In this document: one piece after another, positions 15,065 to 23,290 of the stretch
How the letters are laid out: every line of letters begins with the position of its first letter
How positions within the stretch are numbered: the stretch's first letter is position 1
Source: Pseudomonas sp. CROZ-RG-20F-R04-15
GTDB lineage: Bacteria > Pseudomonadota > Gammaproteobacteria > Pseudomonadales > Pseudomonadaceae
NCBI RefSeq assembly: GCF_022662375.1
Contig: NZ_JAKNQL010000010.1
Coordinates: forward strand, 204,733 to 268,732
DNA length: 64,000 nt
Direction: 5' to 3'
Notes under the pieces: generated by a model
What the model was told of the DNA's origin: nothing
Seen by the model: the letters and a program-made list of their open reading frames with translations, nothing else
Databases searched by the model: none
Position numbers and translations under genes: made by a program

Positions 15065-17515
15065 ATGAGCAAGCCCTTGATGTACCTGCTGGCCGGCAAT
15101 GGCAGCGCTGCCGATTGGTGGGACGACGCACTGCCACACTTCCAGCGCTACGACGTGGTGCCGCTGGAGTTGCCGGGCTTCGGCGCCAATCCGCAGCCAC
15201 CCTGTGTGGATCTAGCGGACTACGCGCAGACCTTGCTGGCGATGACGGAGCAGGGCAGCGCGATCATGGCGGTCGGGGTCAATGCCTTGCTTGTATTGCA
15301 TGCGTTGCAACGTCGGCCCGGGCACTTTTCGCGCAGCGTTTTGTTGGCGCCGGTCGGTGCGTTTTTGTGGCAGCGGCGGTTGCCGGCACTGATGTCGCCA
15401 CTGCCGATCCGCAAGACCATTCACTGGCTGCTGTCGAACAAACCCACGCTGTTCGCGCGCAAGTTTTCCAACCAGATCTGGACGCCCGCGCAGTACCAGC
15501 GCATGGGCGCCGGTTATGCGCGCTGCCGTGCGTTTGTGCCGCACTGGGATCTGATTCGCGCCGACACTGCGCTGCCGCTGCTGGAGTGGATCACCGATCC
15601 GGTCGAGCTGGTTTGGGGCGATCAGGACGCTGTGCTCGGAATCGAGCAAGCGGCGGCGTGGTCGGCGATTCTTGCGCGCGCTGATCTGACCATCAGCCTC
15701 AAATCTGGTTGGGGTCATTACCCGTGGATCGACTCGCCCGCCGAATTCGCGCAGTGGCTGGAGTCGGGCGAGCGCGGGTTTGTCGCGCACACCAAGGGTG
15801 GGCGTTTGCGCCTGGCTGAACTGGCCCGGCAAGCGGTCCCGGCAGCGCTTACGCTCAACGATTGCAGCGATCCGCGCCTGCCGGCATTTCTCGCCGCCCA
15901 ACCTGATGTGACCTGGGCGGTGCGCTCCTCCAGTTATGGCGAAGATCAGGCCGACTCCGCGAATGCCGGTTTGAGCACCACCTATCTGCGCGAGCCGACC
16001 GCCAACGTGCCAACACGCATCGCCGAACTGACGGCCGAAGGCGTCGAGGAAGTTGTGGTGCAACGCTTCATCATCCCGGTCGTTTCCGGGATCGCTTTTG
16101 TGCGCCATCTCTCGGTAGAGCTGGAGTGGGTTGAAGGCCATCTCGAATCGCTGGCCGACGGTCACGTCAGCCCTTCGCGAGCAACGCTTTCGCGGGTTGG
16201 CGATGCGTGGCGAAGCGGCACGTTCACGCCATCCCATGGCTTGACCGAAGACCTGCTCTGGCGCTTTCTGCAAGACGTACTGCGCGTGTTCCACTACGTG
16301 CCCGGCGACGTCGAATGGGCCTGGGACGGCTCACAACTGTGGCTGCTGCAATACCGGCCGATCAGCGATTACGGCTGGCGCCGCCACCTGACCGCCGCCA
16401 ATATCGCCGAGATCCTGCCGCCGCAACCGAGCGTGTTGGTGGAATACGCCCAACGCCGAGCCGCCGCGAGTATTCCGGCGATCATGGCGCGTTGGGATGC
16501 GCGGGTGTTGCAGGACAACGAGCCGTTCACCGCCGTGTTCGGCGGCGCGTCCTATATCAACAATGATCTGTTTCTCGCCCGGCTGGCCGACTGGGGCATT
16601 AGCGCCGCTAACTACGCCGGTGAAGTCGGCGGTGCGACGCCGCATCTGCCGTGGCAACCGCTGAAGATGCTGCGTTCGTTTCCGCTGTTTTTGCGTATGC
16701 AACGCAAGGCTCGCGGCCATTTGCTGAGCCTTGAAAATGGCTTGCAGCGCTTCGATCAGGAACTGGCCGAACTCGTCGCCCAGAGTGCCGATGGCCAACA
16801 ACTCGCGGACTGGTTCACCCGGTTTTACGTGTTCGTGGTGCAAGGCAATCTTTGCATCGCTACAGCGCTGGCCAGCAGTGGCGGCGACTGGCTCGGACGC
16901 CCGCCGACCGCTTACGACAATCTGGAAAACAGTCCGCATCGATTACCGTGGGAAACCGATCCAGCCACACCTCGACCCGCGTCGAGCGAACTGCCGCTAC
17001 AGCCATTCCCGCAATGGCCAGGTCTGATCCGCCTCGCCCATTCGAGCGGCCTGCCGGGCTTGCGCGGCTACTACCTGCAAGTACGCGAGTGGTATCGCGA
17101 CAACCTCATGCGCATCTTCTTTCGTCTGCATCACGCCATGCCGCTGGTGGATCGCGAGCACTGGTTTGCACCGCACCCCGATGTGCGCACCCGCGATGGC
17201 AGCTTTTGGCAGGACGGTCGCGAAGGTGCGGAGCAGGCCACCGGGTTCATGATTTATCCGGGGCAGGTGCAGGGCATCCTCGGCGCCGACATCTTGCTCG
17301 AAGAAACACTCGATCCGGGGCGGCACGCGCATTACCAAACCGCGCGGGCGGTGATTGCGCGGATGGGTGGACGCTTGTCGCATGGCTCGACGTTGCTGCG
17401 GGAGCTGCGCAAGCCATCGGCGGTGATGCCGCAGGTGGATCCGGCGTGGGTGGGGTGTGAGGTGTTGTATCGGGATGGTGAGTTGGAATTGATCAATTCG
17501 AAGGATGTGACGTGA
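15065..17515 (+). CDS. Fusion of alpha/beta-hydrolase-like domain with PEP-synthase-like ATP-grasp and phosphohistidine domains
   Basis: 816 residues. Residues 1-235 resemble an alpha/beta hydrolase (YLLAGNGSAADWWDDALPHF, LELPGFG, GWGHYPWIDSPAEFAQWL), but the nucleophile elbow reads GVNAL where G-x-S-x-G is expected. From about 275 there is a PPDK/PEP-synthase ATP-binding region (WAVRSSSYGEDQADSANAG, VVVQRFI, DVEWAWDGSQLWLLQYRPI). Near the C-terminus a swivelling phosphohistidine motif appears (MGGRLSHGSTLLRELRKPSAV). Such proteins transfer phosphate through the His to a small acceptor, as in PEP synthase or rifampicin phosphotransferase; the acceptor here is unknown. The stop overlaps the next gene's GTG start (GTGA). 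Confidence 0.75.
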   Translation: MSKPLMYLLAGNGSAADWWDDALPHFQRYDVVPLELPGFGANPQPPCVDLADYAQTLLAMTEQGSAIMAVGVNALLVLHALQRRPGHFSRSVLLAPVGAFLWQRRLPALMSPLPIRKTIHWLLSNKPTLFARKFSNQIWTPAQYQRMGAGYARCRAFVPHWDLIRADTALPLLEWITDPVELVWGDQDAVLGIEQAAAWSAILARADLTISLKSGWGHYPWIDSPAEFAQWLESGERGFVAHTKGGRLRLAELARQAVPAALTLNDCSDPRLPAFLAAQPDVTWAVRSSSYGEDQADSANAGLSTTYLREPTANVPTRIAELTAEGVEEVVVQRFIIPVVSGIAFVRHLSVELEWVEGHLESLADGHVSPSRATLSRVGDAWRSGTFTPSHGLTEDLLWRFLQDVLRVFHYVPGDVEWAWDGSQLWLLQYRPISDYGWRRHLTAANIAEILPPQPSVLVEYAQRRAAASIPAIMARWDARVLQDNEPFTAVFGGASYINNDLFLARLADWGISAANYAGEVGGATPHLPWQPLKMLRSFPLFLRMQRKARGHLLSLENGLQRFDQELAELVAQSADGQQLADWFTRFYVFVVQGNLCIATALASSGGDWLGRPPTAYDNLENSPHRLPWETDPATPRPASSELPLQPFPQWPGLIRLAHSSGLPGLRGYYLQVREWYRDNLMRIFFRLHHAMPLVDREHWFAPHPDVRTRDGSFWQDGREGAEQATGFMIYPGQVQGILGADILLEETLDPGRHAHYQTARAVIARMGGRLSHGSTLLRELRKPSAVMPQVDPAWVGCEVLYRDGELELINSKDVT

Positions 17516-18240
17516 AACTACGATGCCTCCGCGAATTGATCATTGGTCTGGTCGTGCTTTTACAGATGGGTTATGTGACCGCCGCAGCTGCTGTGTTGGT
17601 CGGTAACGAACCCGGTCAGTCGCCGGTTGCCCAAGGCCCGACCGAGACAGTTGTCGACATGGGGGCGTGTCGGTTTTCCATGCCGTTGCTGCAGGACCAA
17701 TGGTTGAAGTTCGACGATTTCTATTCGGTATTTATCGCAGCCAAACAACTGCCCAAATCGTCAAGCGCCCCCAGCTTGTGGCAAGCGCAGACGTCGAGTG
17801 GTGCCGACTGGCACTTCGAGAAACACGGTGACCTGAGCCAGCCGTGGTTTGGTTTGATGTGTGAAAACTCGGAGTACTTTTCGCTTCTCACCGACTGGAA
17901 ACCTCCGGAAGACGATGCGTTTGCGGTGCAAATCCTGCGTGACGACAACGACCGCAGGTGTCCGGCGACCCTTACCGATCAGGGCTGGGTGCCCAATTCG
18001 CTGGCCGGTCGTGCGAACACCTACACCTTCGAACAATGGGGTGGGGAGAATTCTTCGGGGTTCATCTTCGGTTTCCACGACAAATCACGACGGCACATTA
18101 CCCGCATCGCTTTTTGCCTGCTGAGGGGCCAAGACGTGCTGATCGGCTCGGCGGAATCGGGTTCATCCGCCCCGCTGGCGATCAGCAACGAAGGGTTCGA
18201 GCAAATCAGGAAAGCGGTGCGCGGCATTGCCTTCGAATGA
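17512..18240 (+). CDS. Secreted protein of unknown function
   Basis: 242 residues from a GTG start that overlaps the upstream stop (GTGA). A signal peptide is visible (LIIGLVVLLQMGYVTAAAA). The mature protein has four cysteines (MGACRF, LMCENS, DRRCPA, AFCLLRG), which could form two periplasmic disulfides, and a mixed alpha/beta composition. I do not recognise a family. It begins a run of six same-strand genes for exported proteins (17512-22626), several sharing modules with the T6SS island. Membership of that group is the only hint of function. Confidence 0.65.
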   Translation: MKLRCLRELIIGLVVLLQMGYVTAAAAVLVGNEPGQSPVAQGPTETVVDMGACRFSMPLLQDQWLKFDDFYSVFIAAKQLPKSSSAPSLWQAQTSSGADWHFEKHGDLSQPWFGLMCENSEYFSLLTDWKPPEDDAFAVQILRDDNDRRCPATLTDQGWVPNSLAGRANTYTFEQWGGENSSGFIFGFHDKSRRHITRIAFCLLRGQDVLIGSAESGSSAPLAISNEGFEQIRKAVRGIAFE

Positions 18241-18277
18241 ACATCCCCAAAATGCATTACGTCGACGGAGCTACAGC

Positions 18278-18784
18278 GTGAAAGGATTTTCGGTTCTTCT
18301 CGGCAGCTTGATATTGGCTGCCGCGTCCATGGCATTCGCTGCCGATCCAACCTTCAAGGATTTCAGCGTCGCGCGAGTTTTCAACGGCCCCAACCATAAG
18401 CTGGTGCCGCAAGAAAACAGCAGTCCAATGATGGATCAGGCACGGGCACAAGCCCTGAAAGGCAAGGTCAACTTCGCCGGCCATTACATCCTGCACAGGC
18501 TCGGCTGTGGCGGTAGCGCCATTTGCGGCGAAGTGCTGGATGCTCAGACTGGGGAAGTCGTTGGCGGTCTGCCGAATGCTTACGACGGCAGCACGTTCGG
18601 CATGGTTTACCAGCCCGACAGCCGCTTGATCATCGTCTCCGGCGTCACGCTCGACGGCGAAGAAGATGCGCAGGGGAACGCGTTGGAAAGCGGTAACCGG
18701 GATCGTTACTACGAGTTTGTGAACAACGAATTCCGGCTGCTGAGCATGACCGACGTTGAATCGTCGCCGATGGATGAGGAGTGA
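18278..18784 (+). CDS. Small secreted protein of unknown function
   Basis: 168 residues from GTG at 18278, with GGAG 8 bases upstream and a signal peptide immediately after (SVLLGSLILAAASMAFA). An in-frame upstream ATG at 18227 would overlap the previous gene and place the signal peptide internally. The core GKVNFAGHYILHRLGCGGSAICGEVLDAQTGEVV resembles a widespread family of small secreted proteins of unknown function with a G-C-G/C pair. The end is acidic. It lies 37 bases after the preceding gene and 4 bases before the next, so it belongs to the same operon. Confidence 0.65.
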   Translation: MKGFSVLLGSLILAAASMAFAADPTFKDFSVARVFNGPNHKLVPQENSSPMMDQARAQALKGKVNFAGHYILHRLGCGGSAICGEVLDAQTGEVVGGLPNAYDGSTFGMVYQPDSRLIIVSGVTLDGEEDAQGNALESGNRDRYYEFVNNEFRLLSMTDVESSPMDEE

Positions 18785-18788
18785 GTGG

Positions 18789-19652
18789 ATGAACCGTCTT
18801 CTCGCGGGCAGCCTTAAGCGGATGATGATTGTCATGAGCCTGTTAGCTTCAGCCGATGCCTTGTCTGAAAATATTCAGATTGTGGGGGGTGGCGGGCACT
18901 TAGTGACGCTGAAGGACAAGACATGGGGCAGGCCTGCTCCGGAGGCGGCGGTTGCCTCGTTTACCGCCAATGGAAAAACGTTTCCCCTCTATGTACCCGC
19001 GGTGGGTACTGAAACGCATGAGGCTTGGTTAAGTCCCGACAAGAAAACATTGCTCCTCCTTCAGACTCTGTATGGCGTTGTCATTGGCCAGGAGGGTGAA
19101 GAAATCCCGACAGAGGAAACTGGTTGCGGGGTCATTTCGATGGAGACCGGTTGCGTGCTCAGTCAGCCTGTAGCCAGGTTTTGCTACGGCAAGTGGGAGG
19201 GCAATCGGTGGACTTCCGGGGAAGAGGATGCGCCTGACCTCGTCATGCAGACGCCGTCTCCAAAGGACTTATTGAAGCAGGTCTCAAATATTGAGATGCC
19301 ACAATCTCGCGTGGAAGAACTCGCATTCAATCTTCGCACTATAAGTCCAGAGTCCTATATGGCTTGTCACCCACCGTCGCGCAATGTTCAAGCTTTCAAC
19401 GACCTGGCTTTCTACTTGGCCGAGGGCGGTAGAGATGAGCTGGCGCTGAAGTTTTATCGCGGCGTTGAGGCCGTTGGTAAACGCACGGTACTGATGTTGA
19501 ACATTGCCGACTCGCTCTGGCGCCTTGATCGCAAAGATGAAGCGCAGCGCTATTACAGCCAGTACCGCGACGCGATGAGCGCCGACGGCAAGACGCAGAA
19601 AATACCTCAACGTGTCGTTGAGCGATCCGCCATTCAGGGAATGAAAAATTGA
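18789..19652 (+). CDS. Secreted protein with TPR-like tail, relative of the effector-linked gene
   Basis: 287 residues from the ATG at 18789, preceded by GGAG. The N-terminus (KRMMIVMSLLASADALS) is a signal peptide. The N-terminal domain is unrecognised and contains HLVTLKDKTWGRPAPE and a GCGVISMETGC pair. The last 85 residues carry the TPR-like tail also found in 8577-9677 and 10706-11635 (NDLAFYLAEGGRDELALKFY, LNIADSLWRLDRKDEAQRYY, IPQRVVERS). The base composition is host-like, unlike the AT-rich relatives, so this copy is either older in the genome or from another source. Periplasmic immunity role inferred. The next gene's TTG overlaps its stop. Confidence 0.7.
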   Translation: MNRLLAGSLKRMMIVMSLLASADALSENIQIVGGGGHLVTLKDKTWGRPAPEAAVASFTANGKTFPLYVPAVGTETHEAWLSPDKKTLLLLQTLYGVVIGQEGEEIPTEETGCGVISMETGCVLSQPVARFCYGKWEGNRWTSGEEDAPDLVMQTPSPKDLLKQVSNIEMPQSRVEELAFNLRTISPESYMACHPPSRNVQAFNDLAFYLAEGGRDELALKFYRGVEAVGKRTVLMLNIADSLWRLDRKDEAQRYYSQYRDAMSADGKTQKIPQRVVERSAIQGMKN

Positions 19653-20410
19653 ACAGGTTTTTGCGTTTTATCGCGTTGTCCTTTGGATGCCTGTTTGCCT
19701 CTTTTGCGATGGCCGAAGACGACTGCAAAGAAATCACCGTGAGCGCCCAGGTCGATCGGTGTGTGGAGTTAGCCCGCAAGGAAGCCGACGCGCAACTCAA
19801 TGCCAGCTACAAGAAACTGCTGGGACGGCTTGAGACTCAACAACGGCGTGACCCTGAGCAGGGCAAGGCACTGGTCGCCATGGCCAGAGAATCCCAGCGC
19901 GCCTGGATCAAGCTGCGCGACACCACATGCCCACTTGAAGCCACGGAAATCGAGCCTGGGGTGGCAGCGCATGTCACGACGATCAACAACTGCATGGCCA
20001 GAATGAGTCTGGAGCGTGCGGCTTACCTGGACACAATCGTCGCTGATGAGCCGGGTAATGTGGTCGATCTCAACAAGGTGTACCTGTCCGGCTCCCAGCG
20101 CTTCGGCGATATCGTGGCACGTTATGTCAGCACCTTTGGCAGCCCATGTCTGACAATCCAGATACTGGCGCCGAACGGCGGTTGGAGGGTGCTGTCCTCC
20201 AAGCGGTTTTGCAGTTTCGAGGGCAAGGAATTTTGGACGGACTATGCCGATGCCGGGTTTGAGGATCATGTGTTTGCCGAGGATGGGTTGTACGTGACGC
20301 TCAGTTTGACGGAGCTTCGTGGGCTCGGAGAGAAGCGCCTTGCCTGTGTGATTCCGATTCAGAGCGAGCAAATCAAAGAGCTGAAATGCGGCGCACCTGA
20401 ATCATCGTGA
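19649..20410 (+). CDS. Secreted LprI-type lysozyme-inhibitor-domain protein
   Basis: 253 residues starting at TTG, which overlaps the preceding stop (TTGA), with GGGA upstream. It has a signal peptide (FIALSFGCLFASFAMA). Residues about 23-130 are an LprI/DUF1311 domain: DDCKEITVSAQVDRC, ADAQLNASYKKLL, ESQRAWIKLRDTTCPLEATEI, INNCMARMSLERAAYLD. This is very close to the N-terminal domain of the gene at 12146. The C-terminal 120 residues (PCLTIQILAPNGGWRVLSS, YVTLSLTELRGLG) differ and are unrecognised. Lysozyme inhibition is known for LprI of Mycobacterium; protection of the periplasm is inferred here. Confidence 0.75.
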   Translation: MNRFLRFIALSFGCLFASFAMAEDDCKEITVSAQVDRCVELARKEADAQLNASYKKLLGRLETQQRRDPEQGKALVAMARESQRAWIKLRDTTCPLEATEIEPGVAAHVTTINNCMARMSLERAAYLDTIVADEPGNVVDLNKVYLSGSQRFGDIVARYVSTFGSPCLTIQILAPNGGWRVLSSKRFCSFEGKEFWTDYADAGFEDHVFAEDGLYVTLSLTELRGLGEKRLACVIPIQSEQIKELKCGAPESS

Positions 20411-20454
20411 AACCATCAGCATTAACATTCGAAGATTGATCAACAGGGAAGTGA

Positions 20455-21453
20455 GTGGAATTGGCCAGGCTCTTAAGTTGTATGAGTGCGCTCGGATTCG
20501 TGGTTGCCTTGTTGGCTCAGCAGGCAATAGCGAGTGACCCACAAACCATCGGTGAGCTGCATCCGCCTGTAGTTGCCTCGCTCGGTGATCAAAAAATCAC
20601 CGTGTTCTTTTTGAAGAACAACCTCAAAGGTCAGGTGAGGGAAGGGCATGTTCCTTACGCCGAGATCTTCTACACCACCACGAATGCGGTGAAGCCTTCG
20701 CTGAATTATGTGTGGAAGGTCGAAGGCGAGCAGATCGCCTCGGTGTTCTTCTTTGAACGCAAATTCCCGGAGCAAGCGGGGAAGTCCATGTTTGTTCTGA
20801 CAAAACAAAAAGTCTCGCACAGTCAATTCGAAGGTGATTCCTATTCGGTGCTGGAATTGCCTCTGGTAAAGGACGGCGATCAGTTGGCTTTGCGGTTTTT
20901 TAGCGGCGACCCGCCAGATCCCGAGCTTGAGAACTGCCTCGACGGTCGAAATCTGGCGGATGATGTAAAGGTCGAATGTGCTTACAAGGATGCGACCAGC
21001 ATTAAAAAGCGCTTGGCAGACTTGGATGCAAAGATAATTGCGGATTCAAAACTGCATCAGGACAACGGCCAGAATTCACTCAAAGCCGAGGTTGATACGT
21101 CCAATGTTGCTTGCCCTTCGACCGACTTTGCAGCATTTCTCACAGCCTTCTCCGAGCGCGCCGATGTACAGAAATCCTTCGTCCAGCAGCCACTGAAAAT
21201 GGTTACAACTGTGGCCGGCGATCCCGAACCCGAGATGGAAAAGCGCAGCCTCAGCGGCGATCAGCTCAAGTTTCCAATCATTCCGGATCAAGCAAAGCGA
21301 AAGGCCCAGGGCCTGACGTTGACCGTCAAGGAAGAGCGGGGCGACAAGGCAATTGCGATCCTGCAGAAGCCAGATACCGACTACATCTTCGAGTATCGGT
21401 TTGTCCGTGGGCAATGCTGGCAGTTGGAAGAAGTGATGGATTACTCGCTTTAA
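20455..21453 (+). CDS. Secreted two-module fusion related to genes at 9811 and 4391
   Basis: 332 residues from GTG at 20455 (TTG at 20461 is also possible; AGGGAAG lies upstream). After the signal peptide, residues 25-200 match the whole protein encoded at 9811-10398: TIGELHPPVVASLGDQKITVFFLKNN, KPSLNYVWKVEGEQI, DPPDPELENC, CAYKDATSIKK. After a linker, residues 218-332 match the module of 4391-5434 and 12146-13522: CPSTDFAAFLTAFSERADVQKSF and CWQLEEVMDYSL. The Sel1 repeats of those relatives are absent. It is direct evidence that these modules are exchanged and fused. Function unknown, with periplasmic immunity inferred. Confidence 0.75.
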   Translation: MELARLLSCMSALGFVVALLAQQAIASDPQTIGELHPPVVASLGDQKITVFFLKNNLKGQVREGHVPYAEIFYTTTNAVKPSLNYVWKVEGEQIASVFFFERKFPEQAGKSMFVLTKQKVSHSQFEGDSYSVLELPLVKDGDQLALRFFSGDPPDPELENCLDGRNLADDVKVECAYKDATSIKKRLADLDAKIIADSKLHQDNGQNSLKAEVDTSNVACPSTDFAAFLTAFSERADVQKSFVQQPLKMVTTVAGDPEPEMEKRSLSGDQLKFPIIPDQAKRKAQGLTLTVKEERGDKAIAILQKPDTDYIFEYRFVRGQCWQLEEVMDYSL

Positions 21454-21522
21454 ACGCAGAGAACTGGGCTGAGGAAAGAAGTCTGTTCAATCAGATCCGT
21501 AAATCATGAGCAGGGAAGCAAG

Positions 21523-22626
21523 TTGAAAAAATTAGGCTTGATCGCGTTATTGCTGTGTTCTTTCTCTGTGGGGGCAGGGCCGATGTTCCCGTCACTCGAG
21601 TCTTGCATGGCCGCCGACAGCGATTGTGCGCTGGCGCTGAAAGACGATTTTCTGGTGGACGCTAAGTCCGGGCAACGTCTCTCCGAAAGGCCGGTATCGG
21701 CCGGAGCGATGAGTGTTTTCTGGCTGTATCGAGATGGCGAGCGCTACATCCTGGAGGAGGAAAACTCCTCACAGGCGAAGTCGCGTCGCTGGCTGGTATT
21801 CACCTACGACAGCGGAAAAGTGGTGCTCGACGGCGCTTATGTTTTCTCGATCGACATTGATATGAACACCGGGCCCTATTGGCATGGCTACGACTGCCGA
21901 GGTGATGCCAAGCCGTTCGCCGTGCCCACGAAAGATCCGTTCAATGATGTCGCTTTGGAGGAGTTGTGCGGGGAGGCCGAAGGCTGGGTCGTCTCGGGTC
22001 GGAATACCGAGGTGCCGGTGTCTGCCAAGGGGCTGGCCGTCAGTGTTCCCGTTTACCACGCCCGCAACCGTGACGGTTCAGCGACGTACCTGTTTACTGA
22101 AAGTGATGTTCCGGAGCTTTCGAAGCTGGTGTGTTTGTCCAATTGCGCCGATGTCACTCAAATACCAGAACGCGTCTCGCAAGAAACAGCGCCTTTGAAG
22201 GGCGGGCAGGATGGAACGTTGTGTTCAGATGACGAAGACATTTACTTCAGTTGCCCGTTGGAGGGTGGTAAGACGGTTTCCGTTTGTGCACGGGGAAACA
22301 ACAAGCCCACGGCCGGTTTTGTTCAGTACCGTTACGGCGTGCCGAGCAAAATAGAGATGGTCTATCCGAAGACGGCTTTGCCGCCCAAGGGCAAATTCTT
22401 TGTCGTGAACGCTTCGGAAGGCAGCGTGAACTTGAACATCATCAAGTTCAAAAACGGTGCTTATACCTACCTCGTTAATCAAGCCTTTCTGAGTTATCTG
22501 ACGGTGCTCAAGGACGACAAGGCGGTGTTCCGGCAGTATTGCGGTGAGGGAGGGAATGCCTACATAAACCGGGCGGCGCTCCAGGGGTTGGAAACGCGCC
22601 CAAAAAGCGCAGAGGACTTTCGCTAG
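21523..22626 (+). CDS. Secreted cysteine-rich protein of unknown function
   Basis: 367 residues starting at TTG, with AGGGAAG about 8 bases upstream and a signal peptide (LGLIALLLCSFSVGAG). There are two parts. Residues 20-220 contain ESCMAADSDCALALKDDFLVDA and YVFSIDIDMNTGPYWHGYDC. Residues 228-367 contain LCSDDEDIYFSCPLEGGKTVSVCARG, FVQYRYGVPSKIEMVYP and VFRQYCGEGGN. The C-terminal half resembles a recurring secreted domain of unknown function. At least ten cysteines are paired closely, which fits a disulfide-rich periplasmic protein. It is the last gene of the array and is followed by a strong terminator. Confidence 0.65.
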   Translation: MKKLGLIALLLCSFSVGAGPMFPSLESCMAADSDCALALKDDFLVDAKSGQRLSERPVSAGAMSVFWLYRDGERYILEEENSSQAKSRRWLVFTYDSGKVVLDGAYVFSIDIDMNTGPYWHGYDCRGDAKPFAVPTKDPFNDVALEELCGEAEGWVVSGRNTEVPVSAKGLAVSVPVYHARNRDGSATYLFTESDVPELSKLVCLSNCADVTQIPERVSQETAPLKGGQDGTLCSDDEDIYFSCPLEGGKTVSVCARGNNKPTAGFVQYRYGVPSKIEMVYPKTALPPKGKFFVVNASEGSVNLNIIKFKNGAYTYLVNQAFLSYLTVLKDDKAVFRQYCGEGGNAYINRAALQGLETRPKSAEDFR

Positions 22627-22646
22627 TTTTTGTTATCGAGATTTAG

Positions 22647-22673
22647 AAAAGGGGACTTAACGTCCCCTTTTTT
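22647..22673 (+). terminator. Rho-independent terminator of the secreted-protein array
   Basis: AAAAGGGGAC-TTAAC-GTCCCCTTTTTT forms a GC-rich stem with a T-run, 20 bases after the last stop codon. The A-run on the other side lets it serve the convergent DUF6124-type gene too. Confidence 0.85.
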
Positions 22674-22688
22674 CATCCACAAGTCTCG

Positions 22689-23060
22689 CTACGGCTTGGC
22701 CGCCACGCTTCGCACTTCAATCTGGTCGAGCGTCCCTTCCACCATCAATCTCACGCCGTCCGCCATTCTGCTCAGGGCCAGTGCCACCGAGCGGCGGGAG
22801 CCGTGGAGGTCGTCGGCGAGGTCGCAGGCGATGACGCTGATGGACAGGAGGTCTTCGGAGGCGTTGGCCATGAGGGCTTCGGCGTCGGTGCCGGGGGAGA
22901 GTTTGAAGAGGCCGTTCTCGCGCTTGGGGTGTGGATCGACGGCTGGTTTGAAATGGTGGTCGAGGGCGCGCTCGGCGGCTTCGTGGAATTTCTTTGATTC
23001 CAGGGTTTCGTAGGGCGAAACGTCTGGGTTTTCGGGGGGATTGGGTGTTGGTTTGATCAT
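22689..23060 (-). CDS. DUF6124-family protein
   Basis: 123 residues, start at 23060. The sequence MIKPTPNPPENPDVSPYETL, KKFHEAAERALDHHF, LMANASEDLLSISVIACDLA and GSRRSVALALSRMADGVRLM is characteristic of the small DUF6124 family common in Pseudomonas, often in multiple copies. Function is unknown. The protein is soluble, with no signal peptide, and mostly helical. A longer frame reaching 23294 exists, but the family start is at 23060. The upstream 230 bases contain strong inverted repeats listed separately, suggesting regulation through a structured leader. Confidence 0.8.
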   Translation of the reverse strand: MIKPTPNPPENPDVSPYETLESKKFHEAAERALDHHFKPAVDPHPKRENGLFKLSPGTDAEALMANASEDLLSISVIACDLADDLHGSRRSVALALSRMADGVRLMVEGTLDQIEVRSVAAKP

Positions 23061-23134
23061 GGTGCAGCTTCCTGAAGTTATGAGGCCGACACCAATTCGC
23101 TTTGCACTTCGAATAGGTGGCAGCTGTGCGTAGG

Positions 23135-23290
23135 TGTGCAAGACCGGTCCAGGAACCCGGCAGACCCGAAGGTCTCCGACGCACAGCCGCCATAACGATC
23201 GGGAGCATAGGAAAACGCTCGGCGAAACGCCACTAACGATTGTGCACCTGAACCGGACTTGCACGTCCGAGTCACCGATTTTGCGGTGAC
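23135..23290 (-). promoter_or_regulatory. Structured leader upstream of the DUF6124-type gene
   Basis: Read on the minus strand, three paired elements lie in the leader. There is a perfect 7-bp stem with a CAAAAT loop (23271-23290, GTCACCG...CGGTGAC). A long-range pairing links 23247-23265 with 23135-23153, 19 bases with three or four mismatches. Within it is an AGACC-TTCG-GGTCT hairpin (23162-23175). The gene starts 75 bases downstream. The arrangement suggests a structured 5' untranslated RNA or a small inverted-repeat element; the RNA itself is inferred. Confidence 0.5.
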
